This document shows, piece after piece, positions 28,371-40,142 of a stretch of 64,000 bases of DNA. The stretch's first letter is position 1; every line of letters starts with the position of its first letter. The notes under the pieces were generated by a model. The model was not told the DNA's origin. It searched no databases and saw only the letters and a program-made list of their open reading frames with translations. This DNA comes from an uncultured Clostridium sp. (lineage in GTDB: Bacteria > Bacillota > Clostridia > Clostridiales > Clostridiaceae): assembly GCF_947039605.1 (NCBI RefSeq), contig NZ_CAMQZG010000014.1, forward strand, positions 1 through 64,000. The letters run 5' to 3'. Made by a program: the position numbers and the translations under genes.

Positions 28371-28429
28371 CCGAGTTAACATCATATTTATATATAGAAT
28401 GTTATGAAATAAATCAGGAGGTGAAAAGT

Positions 28430-28807
28430 ATGCCAACAATTAACCAATTAGTAAGAAAAGGCAGAAAGACATTAGTGTCTAAATCAACTGCACCAGCACT
28501 TAAAGAGTGTCCACAAAGAAGAGGGGTATGTACAGTTGTTAAAACTATGACTCCTAAAAAGCCTAACTCAGCTTTAAGAAAAGTTGCAAGAGTTAGATTA
28601 ACAAACGGATTCGAAGTTACAGCTTACATTCCAGGTGTAGGTCACAACTTACAAGAGCACAGTGTTGTTCTTATAAGAGGTGGAAGAGTAAAAGACCTTC
28701 CTGGTGTTAGATACCATATTGTCAGAGGAGCATTAGACTCAGCTGGAGTAGCTAACAGAATGCAAGGAAGATCAAAGTACGGTGCTAAGAGACCTAAGCA
28801 AAAATAG
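28430..28807 (+). CDS. rpsL: 30S ribosomal protein S12
   Basis: S12 lies at the decoding centre and carries streptomycin-resistance sites. The 125-residue protein starts [12 protein letters not shown]. It has [15 protein letters not shown], with the K-P-N-S-A loop wild type, and [13 protein letters not shown] 28430 is seven bases after CAGGAGGTG; a GTG three codons earlier overlaps that site. It opens the str operon order rpsL-rpsG-fusA-tuf. Confidence 0.98.
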   Translation: MPTINQLVRKGRKTLVSKSTAPALKECPQRRGVCTVVKTMTPKKPNSALRKVARVRLTNGFEVTAYIPGVGHNLQEHSVVLIRGGRVKDLPGVRYHIVRGALDSAGVANRMQGRSKYGAKRPKQK

Positions 28808-29438
<631 letters not shown>

Positions 29439-29452
29439 TATTAATTACAAAG

Positions 29453-29482
29453 CTGTTTTGGTAAAGCCAAAACAGTTTTGTT
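29453..29482 (+). terminator. Hairpin with T-rich tail between rpsG and fusA
   Basis: CTGTTTTGG / CCAAAACAG with loop TAAAG is followed by TTTTGTT. It looks like an intrinsic terminator of partial strength that could lower fusA relative to rpsG. Confidence 0.65.
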
Positions 29483-29522
29483 GAATTTAAAAATAACCAT
29501 AGATTGAGAGGAGGAAATTCCA

Positions 29523-31589
29523 ATGGCAAGAAAATACCCATTAGAAAAATTCCGTAACTTCGGAATAATGGCTCATATTGATGCTGGTAAAACAACAACA
29601 ACAGAGCGTATACTTTTCTATACAGGAAAAAATCATAAAATAGGTGAAACACATGAAGGTGCGGCTACAATGGACTGGATGGTTCAAGAGCAAGAAAGAG
29701 GTATAACAATTACTTCTGCAGCAACAACATGTGAGTGGAAAGGTTATGAATTAAACATAATCGATACTCCAGGACACGTAGACTTTACAGTAGAGGTTGA
29801 AAGATCATTAAGAGTACTTGATGGTACGGTTACTGTATTAGATGCTAAAAGTGGAGTTGAACCTCAAACAGAAACAGTTTGGAGACAGGCAGATAAATAT
29901 GGAGTTCCAAGAATGATATATGTTAATAAGATGGACGCTACAGGTGCAGACTTCTTTAATTGTATTAATTCAGTAAGAGAAAGACTAAGAACAAATGCTA
30001 TTGCTATACAAATTCCAATAGGAAAAGAGCAAGAGTTTAAAGGAATGATAGATTTAATTAAAAATGTAGCTGTAATTTTTAATGATGACTTAGGTCAAGA
30101 TATATTTGAAGGTGAAATTCCAGCAGAGTATAAGGAACAAGCAGAAGAGTATAGAACAATGATGATTGATGCTATAGCTGAAACAGATGAAGACCTAATG
30201 ATGAAATATTTAGAGGGTGAAGAAGTAACTGAGGAAGAATTAAAAGTTGCTTTAAGAAAAGCTACAATAGCAAATGAAATAGTACCAGTTATTTGTGGTT
30301 CATCATATAAAAACAAAGGTGTTCAAAGAATGATTGATGGGGTTGTTGATTTCTTACCTTCACCATTAGACATTGAAGCTATTAAAGGAACAACTTTAGA
30401 CGGTGTTGAAGATAGGAGAGAAGCTTCAGATACTGCACCATTAGCAGCATTAGCATTTAAAATTGCTACAGATCCTTTTGTTGGGAAATTAGCATTTACA
30501 AGAGTTTACTCAGGAGTATTAACTAGTGGATCATATGTTCTTAACTCTACTAAAGAGAAAAAAGAAAGAATTGGTAGACTTGTTAAGATGCATGCTAACT
30601 CAAGAGAAGAGATAGAATCATTAGAAGCAGGAGAAATTGGAGCTGTAATTGGATTAAAGAACACTACAACAGGTGACACTTTATGTTCAGAAAAAGAGCC
30701 TATAATCTTAGAGAGTATGGACTTCCCAGAACCAGTTATCTCAGTTGCTATTGAGCCTAAAACAAAAGCCAGTCAAGAAAAAATGGGATTAGCATTAGCT
30801 AAATTAGCTGAAGAAGATCCGACATTTAAGACTTGGACTGATCAAGAAACAGGTCAAACAATCATAGCCGGTATGGGTGAGCTTCACTTAGATATCATAG
30901 CTGATAGATTACAAAGAGAATTCAAAGTTGAATGTAATGTTGGAGCACCACAAGTTGCATACAAAGAGACAATCAGAAATGAAGTTAATGCAGAAGCTAA
31001 GTATGCTAAACAATCAGGTGGTAAAGGACAATACGGACATTGTAAAATTATTATGTCACCACACGATGGAGAATATATATTTGAAAATGCTGTTACTGGT
31101 GGATCAATTCCAAGAGAATACATCCCTGCTATAGACAATGGTATTAAAGAAGCTTCAGCTACAGGTATTATAGCTGGATATCCAGTTATAAACTTTAAGG
31201 TTAAAGTTTATGATGGATCATATCATGATGTTGACTCATCTGAAATGGCATTTAAAATAGCTGGATCAATGGCATTTAAAAATGCTATGGCAAAAGCTAG
31301 CCCAGTATTACTTGAGCCAATAATGAAAGTTGAAATAGTTATGCCAGAAGAATATATGGGAGATGTTATTGGAGATGCTAACTCAAGAAGAGGTAGAATC
31401 GAAGGTATGGAAGCTAGAGGTGGAGCACAAGTTGTTAACACATTTATTCCACTTTCAGAAATGTTTGGATATGCAACTACGTTAAGATCAAGAACTCAGG
31501 GTAGAGGAACTTATTCAATGGAATTTGATCATTATGATGAAGTACCTAAGAGTGTTCAAGAAGAAGTTGTTGGAAAAAGATCTAAATAA
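29523..31589 (+). CDS. fusA: Elongation factor G
   Basis: EF-G drives translocation. The 688-residue protein has G1 AHIDAGKTT (about 17-25), [13 protein letters not shown], and domains II-V including the tip loop region [10 protein letters not shown] and the C-terminal [15 protein letters not shown]. The start is ATG 29523 after GAGGAGG. It keeps its place between rpsG and tuf. Confidence 0.98.
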   Translation: MARKYPLEKFRNFGIMAHIDAGKTTTTERILFYTGKNHKIGETHEGAATMDWMVQEQERGITITSAATTCEWKGYELNIIDTPGHVDFTVEVERSLRVLDGTVTVLDAKSGVEPQTETVWRQADKYGVPRMIYVNKMDATGADFFNCINSVRERLRTNAIAIQIPIGKEQEFKGMIDLIKNVAVIFNDDLGQDIFEGEIPAEYKEQAEEYRTMMIDAIAETDEDLMMKYLEGEEVTEEELKVALRKATIANEIVPVICGSSYKNKGVQRMIDGVVDFLPSPLDIEAIKGTTLDGVEDRREASDTAPLAALAFKIATDPFVGKLAFTRVYSGVLTSGSYVLNSTKEKKERIGRLVKMHANSREEIESLEAGEIGAVIGLKNTTTGDTLCSEKEPIILESMDFPEPVISVAIEPKTKASQEKMGLALAKLAEEDPTFKTWTDQETGQTIIAGMGELHLDIIADRLQREFKVECNVGAPQVAYKETIRNEVNAEAKYAKQSGGKGQYGHCKIIMSPHDGEYIFENAVTGGSIPREYIPAIDNGIKEASATGIIAGYPVINFKVKVYDGSYHDVDSSEMAFKIAGSMAFKNAMAKASPVLLEPIMKVEIVMPEEYMGDVIGDANSRRGRIEGMEARGGAQVVNTFIPLSEMFGYATTLRSRTQGRGTYSMEFDHYDEVPKSVQEEVVGKRSK

Positions 31590-31608
31590 GATTTTAAATT
31601 AAATATAG

Positions 31609-32824
31609 TTAATTAAAGGAGGAATTTATAATGTCAAAGGCTAAATTCGAAAGAAGTAAACCACACGTAAACATTGGAACAATTGGACACGTAGACCACG
31701 GTAAAACAACATTAACAGCTGCTATAACATCAGTATTAGCGGTAAGAGGTGGTGCTCAAGCGTTTAAATACGATGAGATAGATAAAGCACCAGAGGAAAA
31801 AGAAAGAGGAATCACAATCAACTCAGCACACGTTGAGTATGAAACAGATAACAGACACTACGCACACGTAGACTGTCCAGGTCACGCAGATTATGTTAAG
31901 AACATGATCACAGGAGCTGCACAAATGGATGGAGCAATCCTAGTATGTTCAGCTGCAGATGGTCCAATGCCTCAAACAAGAGAGCATATCCTTCTTGCAT
32001 CAAGAGTTGGAGTTGATCACATAGTAGTATTCTTAAACAAAGCTGACATGGTTGATGACGAAGAGTTATTAGAGTTAGTAGAAATGGAAGTTAGAGAATT
32101 ATTAAGTGAGTATAGTTTCCCAGGAGATGATATTCCAGTAATAAAAGGATCAGCTTTAAAAGCATTAGAAGCACCAGCAGATGCTGAGGCAATAGCACCA
32201 ATCTTAGAGTTAATGGACGCAGTAGATAGCTACATCCCAACACCTGAGAGAGCTACAGATTTACCATTCTTAATGCCGATTGAGGACGTATTCACAATCA
32301 CAGGAAGAGGAACTGTTGCAACTGGAAGAATCGAAAGAGGACTTCTACACGTAGCTGATGAAGTAGAAATAGTTGGATTAAAAGAAGAAAGCAGAAAAGT
32401 TATAGTAACAGGAATAGAAATGTTCAGAAAGTTACTTGATGATGCTCAAGCTGGAGACAACATAGGAGCTCTTTTAAGAGGAGTTCAAAGAGCTGATATC
32501 GAAAGAGGTCAAGTTCTTGCTAAAGCTGGAACAATTAATCCACACACACAATTCATCGGTCAAGTGTATGTACTTAAAAAAGAAGAGGGTGGAAGACATA
32601 CTCCATTCTTCGATGGATATAGACCACAATTTTACTTTAGAACAACAGATGTTACAGGATCAATCAAACTTCCTAACGGAATGGAAATGGTAATGCCTGG
32701 AGACCACATCGATATGGATGTTGAATTAATACACCCAATCGCTATGGAAGAAGGATTAAGATTTGCTATCAGAGAAGGTGGAAGAACTGTAGGTTCAGGA
32801 GTTGTTACAACAATAAAAGCGTAA
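31609..32824 (+). repeat. tuf duplication, copy 2
   Basis: This is the second copy of the 1216-base block also present at 15552-16767. It includes the same ribosome binding site; flanks differ on both sides. Confidence 0.9.
31631..32824 (+). CDS. tuf: Elongation factor Tu, copy 2
   Basis: This 397-residue EF-Tu is identical to the copy at 15574-16767, including its leader TTAATTAAAGGAGG. It closes the str operon behind fusA. The identity extends to synonymous positions wherever I compared, which suggests ongoing gene conversion rather than mere conservation. About 240 bases of apparent 3' untranslated region with a long hairpin follow before the terminator. Confidence 0.98.
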   Translation: MSKAKFERSKPHVNIGTIGHVDHGKTTLTAAITSVLAVRGGAQAFKYDEIDKAPEEKERGITINSAHVEYETDNRHYAHVDCPGHADYVKNMITGAAQMDGAILVCSAADGPMPQTREHILLASRVGVDHIVVFLNKADMVDDEELLELVEMEVRELLSEYSFPGDDIPVIKGSALKALEAPADAEAIAPILELMDAVDSYIPTPERATDLPFLMPIEDVFTITGRGTVATGRIERGLLHVADEVEIVGLKEESRKVIVTGIEMFRKLLDDAQAGDNIGALLRGVQRADIERGQVLAKAGTINPHTQFIGQVYVLKKEEGGRHTPFFDGYRPQFYFRTTDVTGSIKLPNGMEMVMPGDHIDMDVELIHPIAMEEGLRFAIREGGRTVGSGVVTTIKA

Positions 32825-32872
32825 TAATTTCCATTATGTAATGATAGAGTTTCAACCTACTGAACAAGGGTT

Positions 32873-32923
32873 TTATTTGAAGTCTATTAGTTGGATGCGC
32901 AGTCCAATTAGTAATTTCAAATA
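32873..32923 (+). repeat. Long hairpin in the 3' region of tuf copy 2
   Basis: TTATTTGAA (32873-32881) pairs with TTCAAATAA (32915-32923). Inside, TATTAGTTGGA pairs with TCCAATTAGTA (two wobbles) around a TGCGCAG loop. No T run follows, so this is a stable internal element of the transcript rather than its end. Confidence 0.7.
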
Positions 32924-33029
32924 ATAAAAGTTTAATGTATATACAAAGAGGCTTAATTTAAGAAAAAAATATTATAGCGCAATAAATATTTTTATTTTTT
33001 AAACTGAGTTGTTCATAAAAGGCCTGAAG

Positions 33030-33063
33030 AAGGATAGATGATATATCATCTATCCTTTTTTTT
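33030..33063 (+). terminator. Intrinsic terminator of the str operon
   Basis: A near-perfect palindrome AGGATAGATGAT / ATCATCTATCCT is followed by nine T. The rest of 32825-33100 is non-coding. Confidence 0.93.
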
Positions 33064-33104
33064 GTTGTATAAAGATGAATTTAAAAAATAGGAAAATATT
33101 CTTC

Positions 33105-33133
33105 TTGAAAAAAAAAAAAATATTGTATTATAT
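33105..33133 (+). promoter_or_regulatory. Upstream promoter of the S10 operon
   Basis: TTGAAA (33105-33110), 17 bases (mostly A), TTATAT (33128-33133). Confidence 0.5.
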
Positions 33134-33178
33134 AAGTAGTAATAAAAATTTTGGTTTAAAAAAAGAGTAAAAAAAAAC

Positions 33179-33207
33179 TTGAAAAACTTGAAAAGACATA
33201 GTATAAT
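33179..33207 (+). promoter_or_regulatory. Main promoter of the S10 operon
   Basis: TTGAAA (33179-33184), 17 bases, TATAAT (33202-33207). Confidence 0.85.
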
Positions 33208-33413
33208 AAAGAAGTTGCAAAACAAACAGCGATGAATTAAGAGGTTGCCGAACTTCCGGGTTATTCTTAATGAGTATGTTAGGATCTAGAATCCAACGAC
33301 AGGGGTTTTGTATTGGTATCTTTTTGAAAAAAAAGAAACACCAGGGACAGTTTACAGAACAACGCTGTTGTGCGTTAAAGAAGTAAAACGTACATGAAAA
33401 GGAGGGAAACTAA
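33208..33413 (+). promoter_or_regulatory. S10-operon leader RNA
   Basis: This 206-base structured leader includes ATTAAGA (33236-33242) / TCTTAAT (33265-33271) closing a GGTTGCCGAACTTCCGGGTT loop region, a GGAT-CTAGA-ATCC stem, and an AACGC-TGTTGT-GCGTT stem shortly before the ribosome binding site. A ribosomal-protein feedback element is expected here. I cannot assign the ligand from sequence alone. Confidence 0.5.
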
Positions 33414-33722
33414 ATGTCAAAGCAAAAAATAAGAATCAAATTAAAGGCTTTTGATCACACAATATTAGATCAATCAGCTGAAAGAATAATTGAGACAGCT
33501 AAGTCAACAGGAGCTAAGGTTATAGGACCAGTGCCTCTTCCAACTGACAAAGAGATAATTACTATCTTAAGAGCGGTTCACAATTATAAAGACTCAAGAG
33601 AGCAATTTGAAATCAGAACACACAAAAGATTAATCGATATAGTTAATCCATCACCTAAAACAGTTGATGCATTAATGAGATTAAACTTACCAGCTGGTGT
33701 TGATATCGAAATTAAATTATAA
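33414..33722 (+). CDS. rpsJ: 30S ribosomal protein S10
   Basis: S10 (NusE) is a 30S head protein and an antitermination factor that binds NusB and NusG. The 102-residue protein shows [19 protein letters not shown] and the long-loop segment [20 protein letters not shown]. The start is ATG 33414 after AAAGGAGGG. It is the first gene of the S10-spc-alpha superoperon and sits behind a long leader with tandem promoters. Confidence 0.98.
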   Translation: MSKQKIRIKLKAFDHTILDQSAERIIETAKSTGAKVIGPVPLPTDKEIITILRAVHNYKDSREQFEIRTHKRLIDIVNPSPKTVDALMRLNLPAGVDIEIKL

Positions 33723-33801
33723 TATAATTTTAAAATTGTATTAAAATAGACTATTATGAATGCGTAAGCAATCCGCTAATAAGTTTGGGAGGTGTAGCAA
33801 T

Positions 33802-34431
33802 ATGAAAAAAGCTATAATTGGTAAAAAAATCGGAATGACTCAAATTTTCGATCAAAATGGAAAAGTTGTTCCAGTAACAGTAGTAGAAGTAGGTTCTAAC
33901 GTTGTTGTTCAAAAGAAAACAACAGAAGTTGATGGATACCAAGCTATACAAGTAGGATTTGGAGAAGTAAGAGAAAAATTACTTAACAAGCCTAAAAAAG
34001 GTCACTTAGCAAAGGCTGGAGTTTCATTAAGAAGAACTCTTAAAGAATTTAGAATAGATGATATATCAACATATAATGTTGGAGATGCCATCAATGCTGA
34101 TATCTTTGAAGCTGGAGAAAAAGTAGATGTATCAGGAATTTCTAAAGGTAAGGGATTCCAAGGTGTTATTAAAAGATGGAATCAGGCTACAGGTCCAATG
34201 ACTCACGGGTCAAAATTCCATAGAGCACCAGGTTCAATGGGAGCTGCATCAGACCCATCAAGAACTTTCAAAAACAAGAGAATGCCAGGACATATGGGAG
34301 CTGTTAACAGAACTGTATTAAACCTTGAGGTTGTTAGAGTTATGGCTGACAAGAATGTTATCTTAATAAAAGGTGGTATTCCAGGACCAAACAAGAGCAC
34401 AGTAGTTATCAGAAACAGCGTTAAGGCGTAA
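33802..34431 (+). CDS. rplC: 50S ribosomal protein L3
   Basis: L3 reaches the peptidyl transferase centre and starts 50S assembly. The 209-residue protein begins [20 protein letters not shown] and has the central loop [21 protein letters not shown] 33802 is chosen, with GGGAGGTG seven bases upstream; the ORF is open further upstream, but that stretch has no ribosome binding site or family similarity. Confidence 0.98.
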   Translation: MKKAIIGKKIGMTQIFDQNGKVVPVTVVEVGSNVVVQKKTTEVDGYQAIQVGFGEVREKLLNKPKKGHLAKAGVSLRRTLKEFRIDDISTYNVGDAINADIFEAGEKVDVSGISKGKGFQGVIKRWNQATGPMTHGSKFHRAPGSMGAASDPSRTFKNKRMPGHMGAVNRTVLNLEVVRVMADKNVILIKGGIPGPNKSTVVIRNSVKA

Positions 34432-34455
34432 TTTCTGTAGAAAGGAGGAAACAAA

Positions 34456-35076
34456 ATGCCTACATTAGGATTATTTAATAAAGAAGGACAAAAAATTGAA
34501 GATATTCAATTAAATGAAGTAGTATTCGGAGCAGAAGTTAACGAAGCAGTATTACACCAAGTTGTAGTTGCTTTATTAGCTAACAAAAGACAAGGAACTC
34601 AATCAGCTAAAACAAGATCTGAAGTAAGAGGTGGAGGAATCAAACCTTGGAAGCAGAAAGGTACTGGAAGAGCTAGACAAGGTTCTATAAGATCACCTCA
34701 ATGGGCTGGTGGTGGAATTGTATTTGCACCTAAACCAAGAAGTTACAGAAAATCATTACCTAAGAGTATGAGATTAGTAGCTATGAGATCAGCATTATCA
34801 AACTTAATAGTTGAAGATAAAATGGTTGTTTTAGATAGTTTAGAATTCGATGCTCCTAAAACAAAAGAAGCTATTAAAATATTAAATGCTTTTGAAGCTA
34901 AAAAAACATTAGTTATTACTTTAGAATCTAATGAAAATGTTTATAAGTCATTCAGAAATGTTGAGGGTGTAGCAGTACTTCCATTAAACAACATTAACGT
35001 ATATGATTTATTAAAATATGCTAAAGTTATGATTACTAAAGAAGCTGTAAATAAAATTGAGGAGGTGTACGCATAA
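34456..35076 (+). CDS. rplD: 50S ribosomal protein L4
   Basis: L4 lines the exit tunnel; in E. coli it is the repressor of the S10 operon, a role not shown for clostridia. The 206-residue protein has the tunnel loop ([21 protein letters not shown]) with wild-type-looking macrolide-region residues. It ends in TAATG overlapping the rplW start by one base, so the two are coupled. Confidence 0.98.
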   Translation: MPTLGLFNKEGQKIEDIQLNEVVFGAEVNEAVLHQVVVALLANKRQGTQSAKTRSEVRGGGIKPWKQKGTGRARQGSIRSPQWAGGGIVFAPKPRSYRKSLPKSMRLVAMRSALSNLIVEDKMVVLDSLEFDAPKTKEAIKILNAFEAKKTLVITLESNENVYKSFRNVEGVAVLPLNNINVYDLLKYAKVMITKEAVNKIEEVYA

Positions 35077-35369
35077 TGAAATTAACAAGCCATGATATAA
35101 TAAGAAAGCCAGTTATAACTGAAAAAAGTATGGCAGCTATGGCCGAAGGTAAATACACTTTCACAGTTCATGTTTCAGCTAACAAAGTTCAAATAAAGAA
35201 CGCTGTTCAAGAAATATTCAACAATGTTAAAGTTGCTGATGTTAAAACAATGAAATATGATGGAAAAACTAAGAGAGTTGGCGTTCACATCGGAAAAAGA
35301 GCAGGATTTAAGAAAGCAGTAGTTACATTATCAGAAGGAACTATTGAATTTTTTGAAGGAATGCAATAA
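35076..35369 (+). CDS. rplW: 50S ribosomal protein L23
   Basis: L23 sits at the tunnel exit and docks SRP and trigger factor. The 97-residue protein has [15 protein letters not shown] and the tail [18 protein letters not shown]. Its ATG overlaps the rplD stop, and GAGGAGGTG lies within the end of rplD. Confidence 0.98.
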   Translation: MKLTSHDIIRKPVITEKSMAAMAEGKYTFTVHVSANKVQIKNAVQEIFNNVKVADVKTMKYDGKTKRVGVHIGKRAGFKKAVVTLSEGTIEFFEGMQ

Positions 35370-35422
35370 TATAAACCGGTAGTGGCTGAGGCCAGAGAAG
35401 GATTAATAAGGAGGCATTTATA

Positions 35423-36256
35423 ATGGCAGTTAAAAAGTTTAACCCTATAACACCTGCGAGAAGACAGATGACTGTTGCTTCATTTGAAGAATTAACAACA
35501 TCAGTTCCACAAAAATCACTTCTTGTTTCAATGAAGAGAAAAGCTGGAAGAAACTCACAAGGTAAAATAACTGTAAGACACCGTGGTGGTGGAACTAAAA
35601 GAAAATACAGAATTATAGATTTTAAAAGAAATAAAGATGGTATACCTGCAAAGGTTGCTACAATAGAATACGATCCAATGAGATCAGCTTATATTGCATT
35701 AGTTGTATATGCAGATGGAGAAAAGAGATACATACTTGCTCCAATAGGATTAAAAGTTGGAGATGTATTAGTATCAGGAGAAGGTTCTGATATAAAAACT
35801 GGTAACTCAATGAAGTTACAGCATATGCCAGTTGGTACTACTGTTCATAACATCGAGCTTCAAGCTGGTAAGGGTGGACAATTAGTAAGATCAGCAGGAA
35901 CTTCAGCTCAGTTAATGGCTAAAGAAGGAAAATATGCAACATTAAGATTACCATCAGGAGAAATGAGATATGTTAGAATAGAGTGTAGAGCTACTATTGG
36001 TACAGTTTCAAATCCAACACATGATATAATTAATATCGGTAAAGCTGGTAAGAAAAGACACATGGGCATAAGACCTACAGTAAGAGGATCAGTAATGAAC
36101 CCTTGCGATCACCCACATGGTGGTGGAGAAGGTAAGAGCCCAATTGGTAGACCAAGTCCAGTTACTCCTTGGGGTAAACCAGCGCTTGGATACAAGACTA
36201 GAAAGAATAAAAAATATTCAGATAAATTCATCATTAAGAGAAGAAACGACAAGTAA
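35423..36256 (+). CDS. rplB: 50S ribosomal protein L2
   Basis: L2 supports subunit joining and the peptidyl transferase centre. The 277-residue protein has the conserved [17 protein letters not shown] start region and the C-terminal [20 protein letters not shown] loop with the catalytically important histidine. The ribosome binding site is AAGGAGG. Confidence 0.98.
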   Translation: MAVKKFNPITPARRQMTVASFEELTTSVPQKSLLVSMKRKAGRNSQGKITVRHRGGGTKRKYRIIDFKRNKDGIPAKVATIEYDPMRSAYIALVVYADGEKRYILAPIGLKVGDVLVSGEGSDIKTGNSMKLQHMPVGTTVHNIELQAGKGGQLVRSAGTSAQLMAKEGKYATLRLPSGEMRYVRIECRATIGTVSNPTHDIINIGKAGKKRHMGIRPTVRGSVMNPCDHPHGGGEGKSPIGRPSPVTPWGKPALGYKTRKNKKYSDKFIIKRRNDK

Positions 36257-36328
36257 TTTGAAGAGACGAATTAGTTCTCTTCAAGTGTTAGTCGCTTGAA
36301 AATAATGATATGAAGGGAGGCAATTCTA

Positions 36329-36610
36329 GTGAGTAGATCAACAAAAAAAGGACCATTTATTAAAGCAGGTCTTTTAAAGAAAATTGAAGATATGAACCAA
36401 GCTGGCGAGAAAAAAGTTATCAAAACTTGGTCAAGAAGCTCAACTATATTCCCACAAATGATAGGACATACAATTGCTGTTCACGATGGAAGAAAGCATG
36501 TGCCTGTTTATGTTAGTGAAGATATGGTTGGACACAAATTAGGTGAATTTGTATTAACAAGAACTTATAGAGGTCATATTAATACAGAAAAAACATCAAA
36601 GAGAAGATAA
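36329..36610 (+). CDS. rpsS: 30S ribosomal protein S19
   Basis: S19 binds the 30S head next to S13. The 93-residue protein starts at GTG 36329 ([18 protein letters not shown]) after AAGGGAGG, and carries the [21 protein letters not shown] segment, split here by its helix turn near residue 45. Confidence 0.98.
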   Translation: MSRSTKKGPFIKAGLLKKIEDMNQAGEKKVIKTWSRSSTIFPQMIGHTIAVHDGRKHVPVYVSEDMVGHKLGEFVLTRTYRGHINTEKTSKRR

Positions 36611-36638
36611 TTATACGCCTAGAAAGGAGGAACCTTAA

Positions 36639-36971
36639 ATGGAAGCTAGAGCTATAGCTAAGTATGTAAGAATGTCTCCAATGAAAGTGGGAGTTGTTCT
36701 TGGATTAATTAGAGGTAAAAATGTAAATGAAGCCTTTGCTATATTAAAGTATACTCAAAGAGAAGCGGCTAGAGTAATTGAAAAAGTACTTAAGTCAGCT
36801 GTTGCAAACGCAGAGCATAACAATGAGTTAGATAGAGCAAACCTTATCGTTTCTGAAGCATTTGTAGGTCAAGGACCAACATTAAAAAGATTCAGACCAC
36901 ACGCACAAGGTAGAGCATTCAGAATAAATAAAAGAACAAGTCACGTAACTGTAGTAGTTAAAGAGGCTTAG
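36639..36971 (+). CDS. rplV: 50S ribosomal protein L22
   Basis: L22 extends a hairpin into the exit tunnel. The 110-residue protein has [20 protein letters not shown] and the tunnel hairpin [18 protein letters not shown]. The ribosome binding site is AAAGGAGG. It lies between rpsS and rpsC as usual. Confidence 0.98.
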   Translation: MEARAIAKYVRMSPMKVGVVLGLIRGKNVNEAFAILKYTQREAARVIEKVLKSAVANAEHNNELDRANLIVSEAFVGQGPTLKRFRPHAQGRAFRINKRTSHVTVVVKEA

Positions 36972-36992
36972 TTAAAAAAGGAGGGAATAAGA

Positions 36993-37652
36993 GTGGGTCA
37001 AAAAGTAAATCCTCACGGACTAAGAGTTGGTATTATCCAAGGTTGGGACGCAAAGTGGTACGCTGATAAAAAGAATTTTGCAGATAATCTTGTAGAAGAC
37101 CAAACAATAAGAAAATTCGTTAAAAAAGAACTTTACACAGCTGGAATTTCTAAAATAGAAATTGAAAGAGCTGCTAAAAGATTAAAGTTAAATATATATA
37201 CAGCTAAACCTGGTGTAGTCATCGGAAAAGGTGGATCAGGAATCGAAGCTCTTAAAAAGAAAGTAGTTGCATTAGTAGCTCAAAAAAATGTTTTGATAAA
37301 CATTGTTGAAGTTAAAAGTGCAGATACTGATGCACAATTAATGGCTGAAAACATAGCTTTACAATTAGAAAAGAGAATTTCATTCAGAAGAGCAATGAAA
37401 CAATCAATTCAAAGAGCAATGAGATTAGGTGTTAAAGGTGTTAAAACTGCATGTTCAGGAAGATTAGGCGGAGCTGAAATTGCTAGAACAGAACAGTATC
37501 ACGAAGGAACAATTCCATTACAAACATTAAGAGCTGATATTCATTATGGATTTGCAGAAGCAAATACAACATATGGAAAAATTGGAGTTAAAGTTTGGGT
37601 TTATAATGGAGAAGTTCTTCCAACTAAAAAAGTAGAGAAAGCTAACGCATAG
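36993..37652 (+). CDS. rpsC: 30S ribosomal protein S3
   Basis: S3 forms part of the mRNA entry channel. The 219-residue protein starts at GTG 36993 ([20 protein letters not shown]), has a KH domain with [13 protein letters not shown], and a C-terminal domain ending near VEKANA. AGGAGGG precedes the start. Confidence 0.98.
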   Translation: MGQKVNPHGLRVGIIQGWDAKWYADKKNFADNLVEDQTIRKFVKKELYTAGISKIEIERAAKRLKLNIYTAKPGVVIGKGGSGIEALKKKVVALVAQKNVLINIVEVKSADTDAQLMAENIALQLEKRISFRRAMKQSIQRAMRLGVKGVKTACSGRLGGAEIARTEQYHEGTIPLQTLRADIHYGFAEANTTYGKIGVKVWVYNGEVLPTKKVEKANA

Positions 37653-37682
37653 TAAGCATAGCAAGAAAGGAGGACGACAGTC

Positions 37683-38117
37683 ATGTTAATGCCTAAAAGA
37701 GTTAAGCATCGTAAGGTACAACGTGGTAGAATGAAGGGTAAAGCTACAAGAGGAAACTTCTTAGCTTATGGAGATTTCGGTATCCAAGCTAAAACTTGTG
37801 GTTGGATCACTAGTAACCAAATTGAATCTGCGAGAATAGCAATTAATAGATTTATAAGAAGAGGCGGAAAGCTTTGGATAAAAGTATTCCCTCATAAGCC
37901 TGTAACAGCAACACCAGCTGAAACTAGAATGGGTAAAGGTAAAGGTTCAGTTGAATACTGGGTAGCGGTTGTTAAACCAGGTAGAGTATTATTTGAATTA
38001 TCAGGTGTAGATGAAGACGTAGCTAGAGAAGCTATGAGACTTGCTTCACACAAACTTCCTGTAAAGACTAAGTTCGTTACAAGAAAAGATTTCGAGGAAA
38101 TGGGTGGTGAAGAATAA
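37683..38117 (+). CDS. rplP: 50S ribosomal protein L16
   Basis: L16 helps accommodate A-site tRNA. The 144-residue protein has the usual [19 protein letters not shown] start, which supports ATG 37683 over ATG 37689, and [20 protein letters not shown] in its core. Its stop overlaps the rpmC start (TAATG). Confidence 0.98.
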   Translation: MLMPKRVKHRKVQRGRMKGKATRGNFLAYGDFGIQAKTCGWITSNQIESARIAINRFIRRGGKLWIKVFPHKPVTATPAETRMGKGKGSVEYWVAVVKPGRVLFELSGVDEDVAREAMRLASHKLPVKTKFVTRKDFEEMGGEE

Positions 38118-38323
38118 TGAAAGCTAGAGAGATAAAAGAATTAAGAACAAGTAATCCTCAAGACTTAAAAGTTAAGTTAAATGACCTTAAAGCTGAGTTA
38201 TTCAATTTAAGATTCCAATTAGCGACAGGTCAATTAGAGAACCCAATGAGAATTAGGGAAGTTAAAAAATCAATAGCTCAGATTAAAACTATTATTAGAG
38301 AAGAAGAGCTTAAGGTTCAATAG
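38117..38323 (+). CDS. rpmC: 50S ribosomal protein L29
   Basis: L29 lies at the tunnel exit beside L23. The 68-residue helical-hairpin protein has [20 protein letters not shown] and [18 protein letters not shown]. It is coupled to rplP by a one-base overlap. Confidence 0.97.
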   Translation: MKAREIKELRTSNPQDLKVKLNDLKAELFNLRFQLATGQLENPMRIREVKKSIAQIKTIIREEELKVQ

Positions 38324-38351
38324 TAATTCCTAAAAGGAGGTAACAACTACC

Positions 38352-38606
38352 ATGGAAAGAAATTTAAGAAAGAAAAGAATAGGTACAGTTGTTTCAGATA
38401 AGATGGATAAAACTATCGTTGTTGCGGTTGCTACAAAGGTAAGACATCCGTTATATGGAAAAACTGTTAACAAAACAACTAAGTTCAAGGCTCATGATGA
38501 AAATAATGAAGCTAAAATAGGAGACAAAGTTGTAATTATGGAAACTAGACCTTTATCTAAAGATAAAAGATGGAGACTAGTTGAAATTGCAGAAAAGGCT
38601 AAATAA
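38352..38606 (+). CDS. rpsQ: 30S ribosomal protein S17
   Basis: S17 is a primary 16S rRNA binder with an OB fold. The 84-residue protein has [20 protein letters not shown] and [18 protein letters not shown]. The ribosome binding site is AAAGGAGG. Confidence 0.97.
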   Translation: MERNLRKKRIGTVVSDKMDKTIVVAVATKVRHPLYGKTVNKTTKFKAHDENNEAKIGDKVVIMETRPLSKDKRWRLVEIAEKAK

Positions 38607-38634
38607 GTCTTAAGTCTGAAAGGAGGGTAATTTC

Positions 38635-39003
38635 ATGATACAAGTACAAACTAGACTAAAAGTCGCTGATAACTCAGGTGCTAAAGAAATTATGTGTATT
38701 AGAGTATTAGGCGGTTCTAAAAGAAAATACGGAAACATTGGAGACGTAATAGTTGCTAGTGTTAAATCAGCAACACCTGGTGGCGTAGTCAAAAAAGGTG
38801 AAGTTGTTAAAGCTGTTATTGTAAGAACAGTTAAAGGTGTTAGAAGAGCTGATGGATCATACATCAAGTTTGATGAAAATGCTGCAGTAATAATCAAAGA
38901 TGATAAGCAACCAAGAGGAACACGTATATTTGGACCTGTTGCTAGGGAGCTAAGAGATAAAGAATTTAATAAGATCTTATCATTAGCACCAGAAGTTCTA
39001 TAA
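38635..39003 (+). CDS. rplN: 50S ribosomal protein L14
   Basis: L14 is at the subunit interface. The 122-residue protein starts [20 protein letters not shown], has the C-terminal [20 protein letters not shown] and the exact family length. It opens the spc part of the cluster; AAAGGAGGG lies upstream. Confidence 0.98.
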   Translation: MIQVQTRLKVADNSGAKEIMCIRVLGGSKRKYGNIGDVIVASVKSATPGGVVKKGEVVKAVIVRTVKGVRRADGSYIKFDENAAVIIKDDKQPRGTRIFGPVARELRDKEFNKILSLAPEVL

Positions 39004-39028
39004 TTAAAGGATTAGGAGGTGTCTAAAG

Positions 39029-39343
39029 ATGAAAGTACATGTTAGAAAACAAGATAAAGTTTTAGTAATATCTGGTAAGGATAAAGGTAAAATAGGCGAG
39101 GTTCTTGCTGTAAATCCTAAAAAAGGAACAGTTACAGTTAAAGAAGTTAACGTTGTTAAAAAACACCAAAAGCCTAACAGAGAAAACATGCAAGGTGGAA
39201 TTATAGAATTCGAAGCGCCAATAAACAGTGCAAAAGTTATGCTTTACTGTGAAAAGTGCAAGAAGGCTACAAGAATAAGCCATAAGCTATTAGAAGATGG
39301 CGCAAAAGTAAGAGTATGTAAAAAATGTGGAGAAACATTCTAA
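39029..39343 (+). CDS. rplX: 50S ribosomal protein L24
   Basis: L24 initiates 50S assembly. The 104-residue protein has an N-terminal KOW domain ([20 protein letters not shown]). It also has a C-terminal zinc-ribbon-like pair, C74/C77 and C97/C100, typical of clostridial L24 but absent from E. coli L24. Confidence 0.97.
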   Translation: MKVHVRKQDKVLVISGKDKGKIGEVLAVNPKKGTVTVKEVNVVKKHQKPNRENMQGGIIEFEAPINSAKVMLYCEKCKKATRISHKLLEDGAKVRVCKKCGETF

Positions 39344-39371
39344 GAAAAATTGAAAGGAGGTACTTTACACG

Positions 39372-39911
39372 ATGTCAAGACTACAAGAAAGATACGAAAA
39401 AGAAGTAGTTCAAGCTATGATGGAAAAATTCGGATATACAAATATTATGGAAGTTCCAAAGCTTGAAAAAATCGTTATAAACATGGGTGTAGGAGAAGCT
39501 AAAGATAACGCTAAAGTTTTAGAGTCAGCAGTTGCAGATTTAATTCTTATTGCAGGACAGAAGCCAATCTTAACAAGAGCAAAGAAATCAGTTGCTAACT
39601 TTAAAATAAGAGAAAATATGCCTTTAGGATGTAAAGTAACTTTAAGAAAAGTTAAAATGTATGATTTTGCTGAAAAATTAATGACAATAGCTCTTCCAAG
39701 AGTTAGAGATTTTAGAGGAGTTTCTGCTAAATCATTTGATGGTAGAGGAAACTACTCAATGGGTATTAAAGAGCAGTTAATATTCCCTGAAATAGAATAT
39801 GATAAAATAGATAAAATAAGAGGAATGGATATAATCTTCGTAACAACTGCTAACACAGACGAAGAAGCAAGAGAATTATTAAGATTCCTTGGAATGCCAT
39901 TCGCTCAATAA
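39372..39911 (+). CDS. rplE: 50S ribosomal protein L5
   Basis: L5 binds 5S rRNA and bridges to the 30S head. The 179-residue protein has [40 protein letters not shown] and the tail [11 protein letters not shown]. The ribosome binding site AAAGGAGG is about 12 bases upstream of ATG 39372. Confidence 0.98.
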   Translation: MSRLQERYEKEVVQAMMEKFGYTNIMEVPKLEKIVINMGVGEAKDNAKVLESAVADLILIAGQKPILTRAKKSVANFKIRENMPLGCKVTLRKVKMYDFAEKLMTIALPRVRDFRGVSAKSFDGRGNYSMGIKEQLIFPEIEYDKIDKIRGMDIIFVTTANTDEEARELLRFLGMPFAQ

Positions 39912-39926
39912 TAAGGAGGGTTTGAC

Positions 39927-40112
39927 ATGGCTCGTAAAGCAATTATCGAAAAGTGGAACAAAGAACCTAAGTACAAAACAAGAGCTTACACAAGATGTAG
40001 ATTATGTGGAAGACCACATTCTGTATTAAAAAAATTCGGAATTTGCCGTATCTGCTTCAGAGAATTAGCTTATAAAGGTGAAATTCCTGGATGTAGAAAG
40101 GCAAGTTGGTAA
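39927..40112 (+). CDS. rpsZ: 30S ribosomal protein S14 type Z
   Basis: This 61-residue zinc-binding S14 has C24, C27, C40 and C43 in [22 protein letters not shown]. It is the short C+ form found in the spc operon of Firmicutes. AAGGAGGG lies upstream, 15 bases after rplE. Confidence 0.98.
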   Translation: MARKAIIEKWNKEPKYKTRAYTRCRLCGRPHSVLKKFGICRICFRELAYKGEIPGCRKASW

Positions 40113-40142
40113 CAACTACAAAATGAAAGGAGGCGGAAAATA

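Noticed and set aside
30928-31134. 68-codon plus-strand frame inside fusA
   Set aside because: Alternate-frame shadow of EF-G domain IV without a ribosome binding site.
36117-36299. 60-codon plus-strand frame inside and after rplB
   Set aside because: It lies in the +1 frame of the Gly-rich L2 end, is Ser/Arg-rich and has no start signal.
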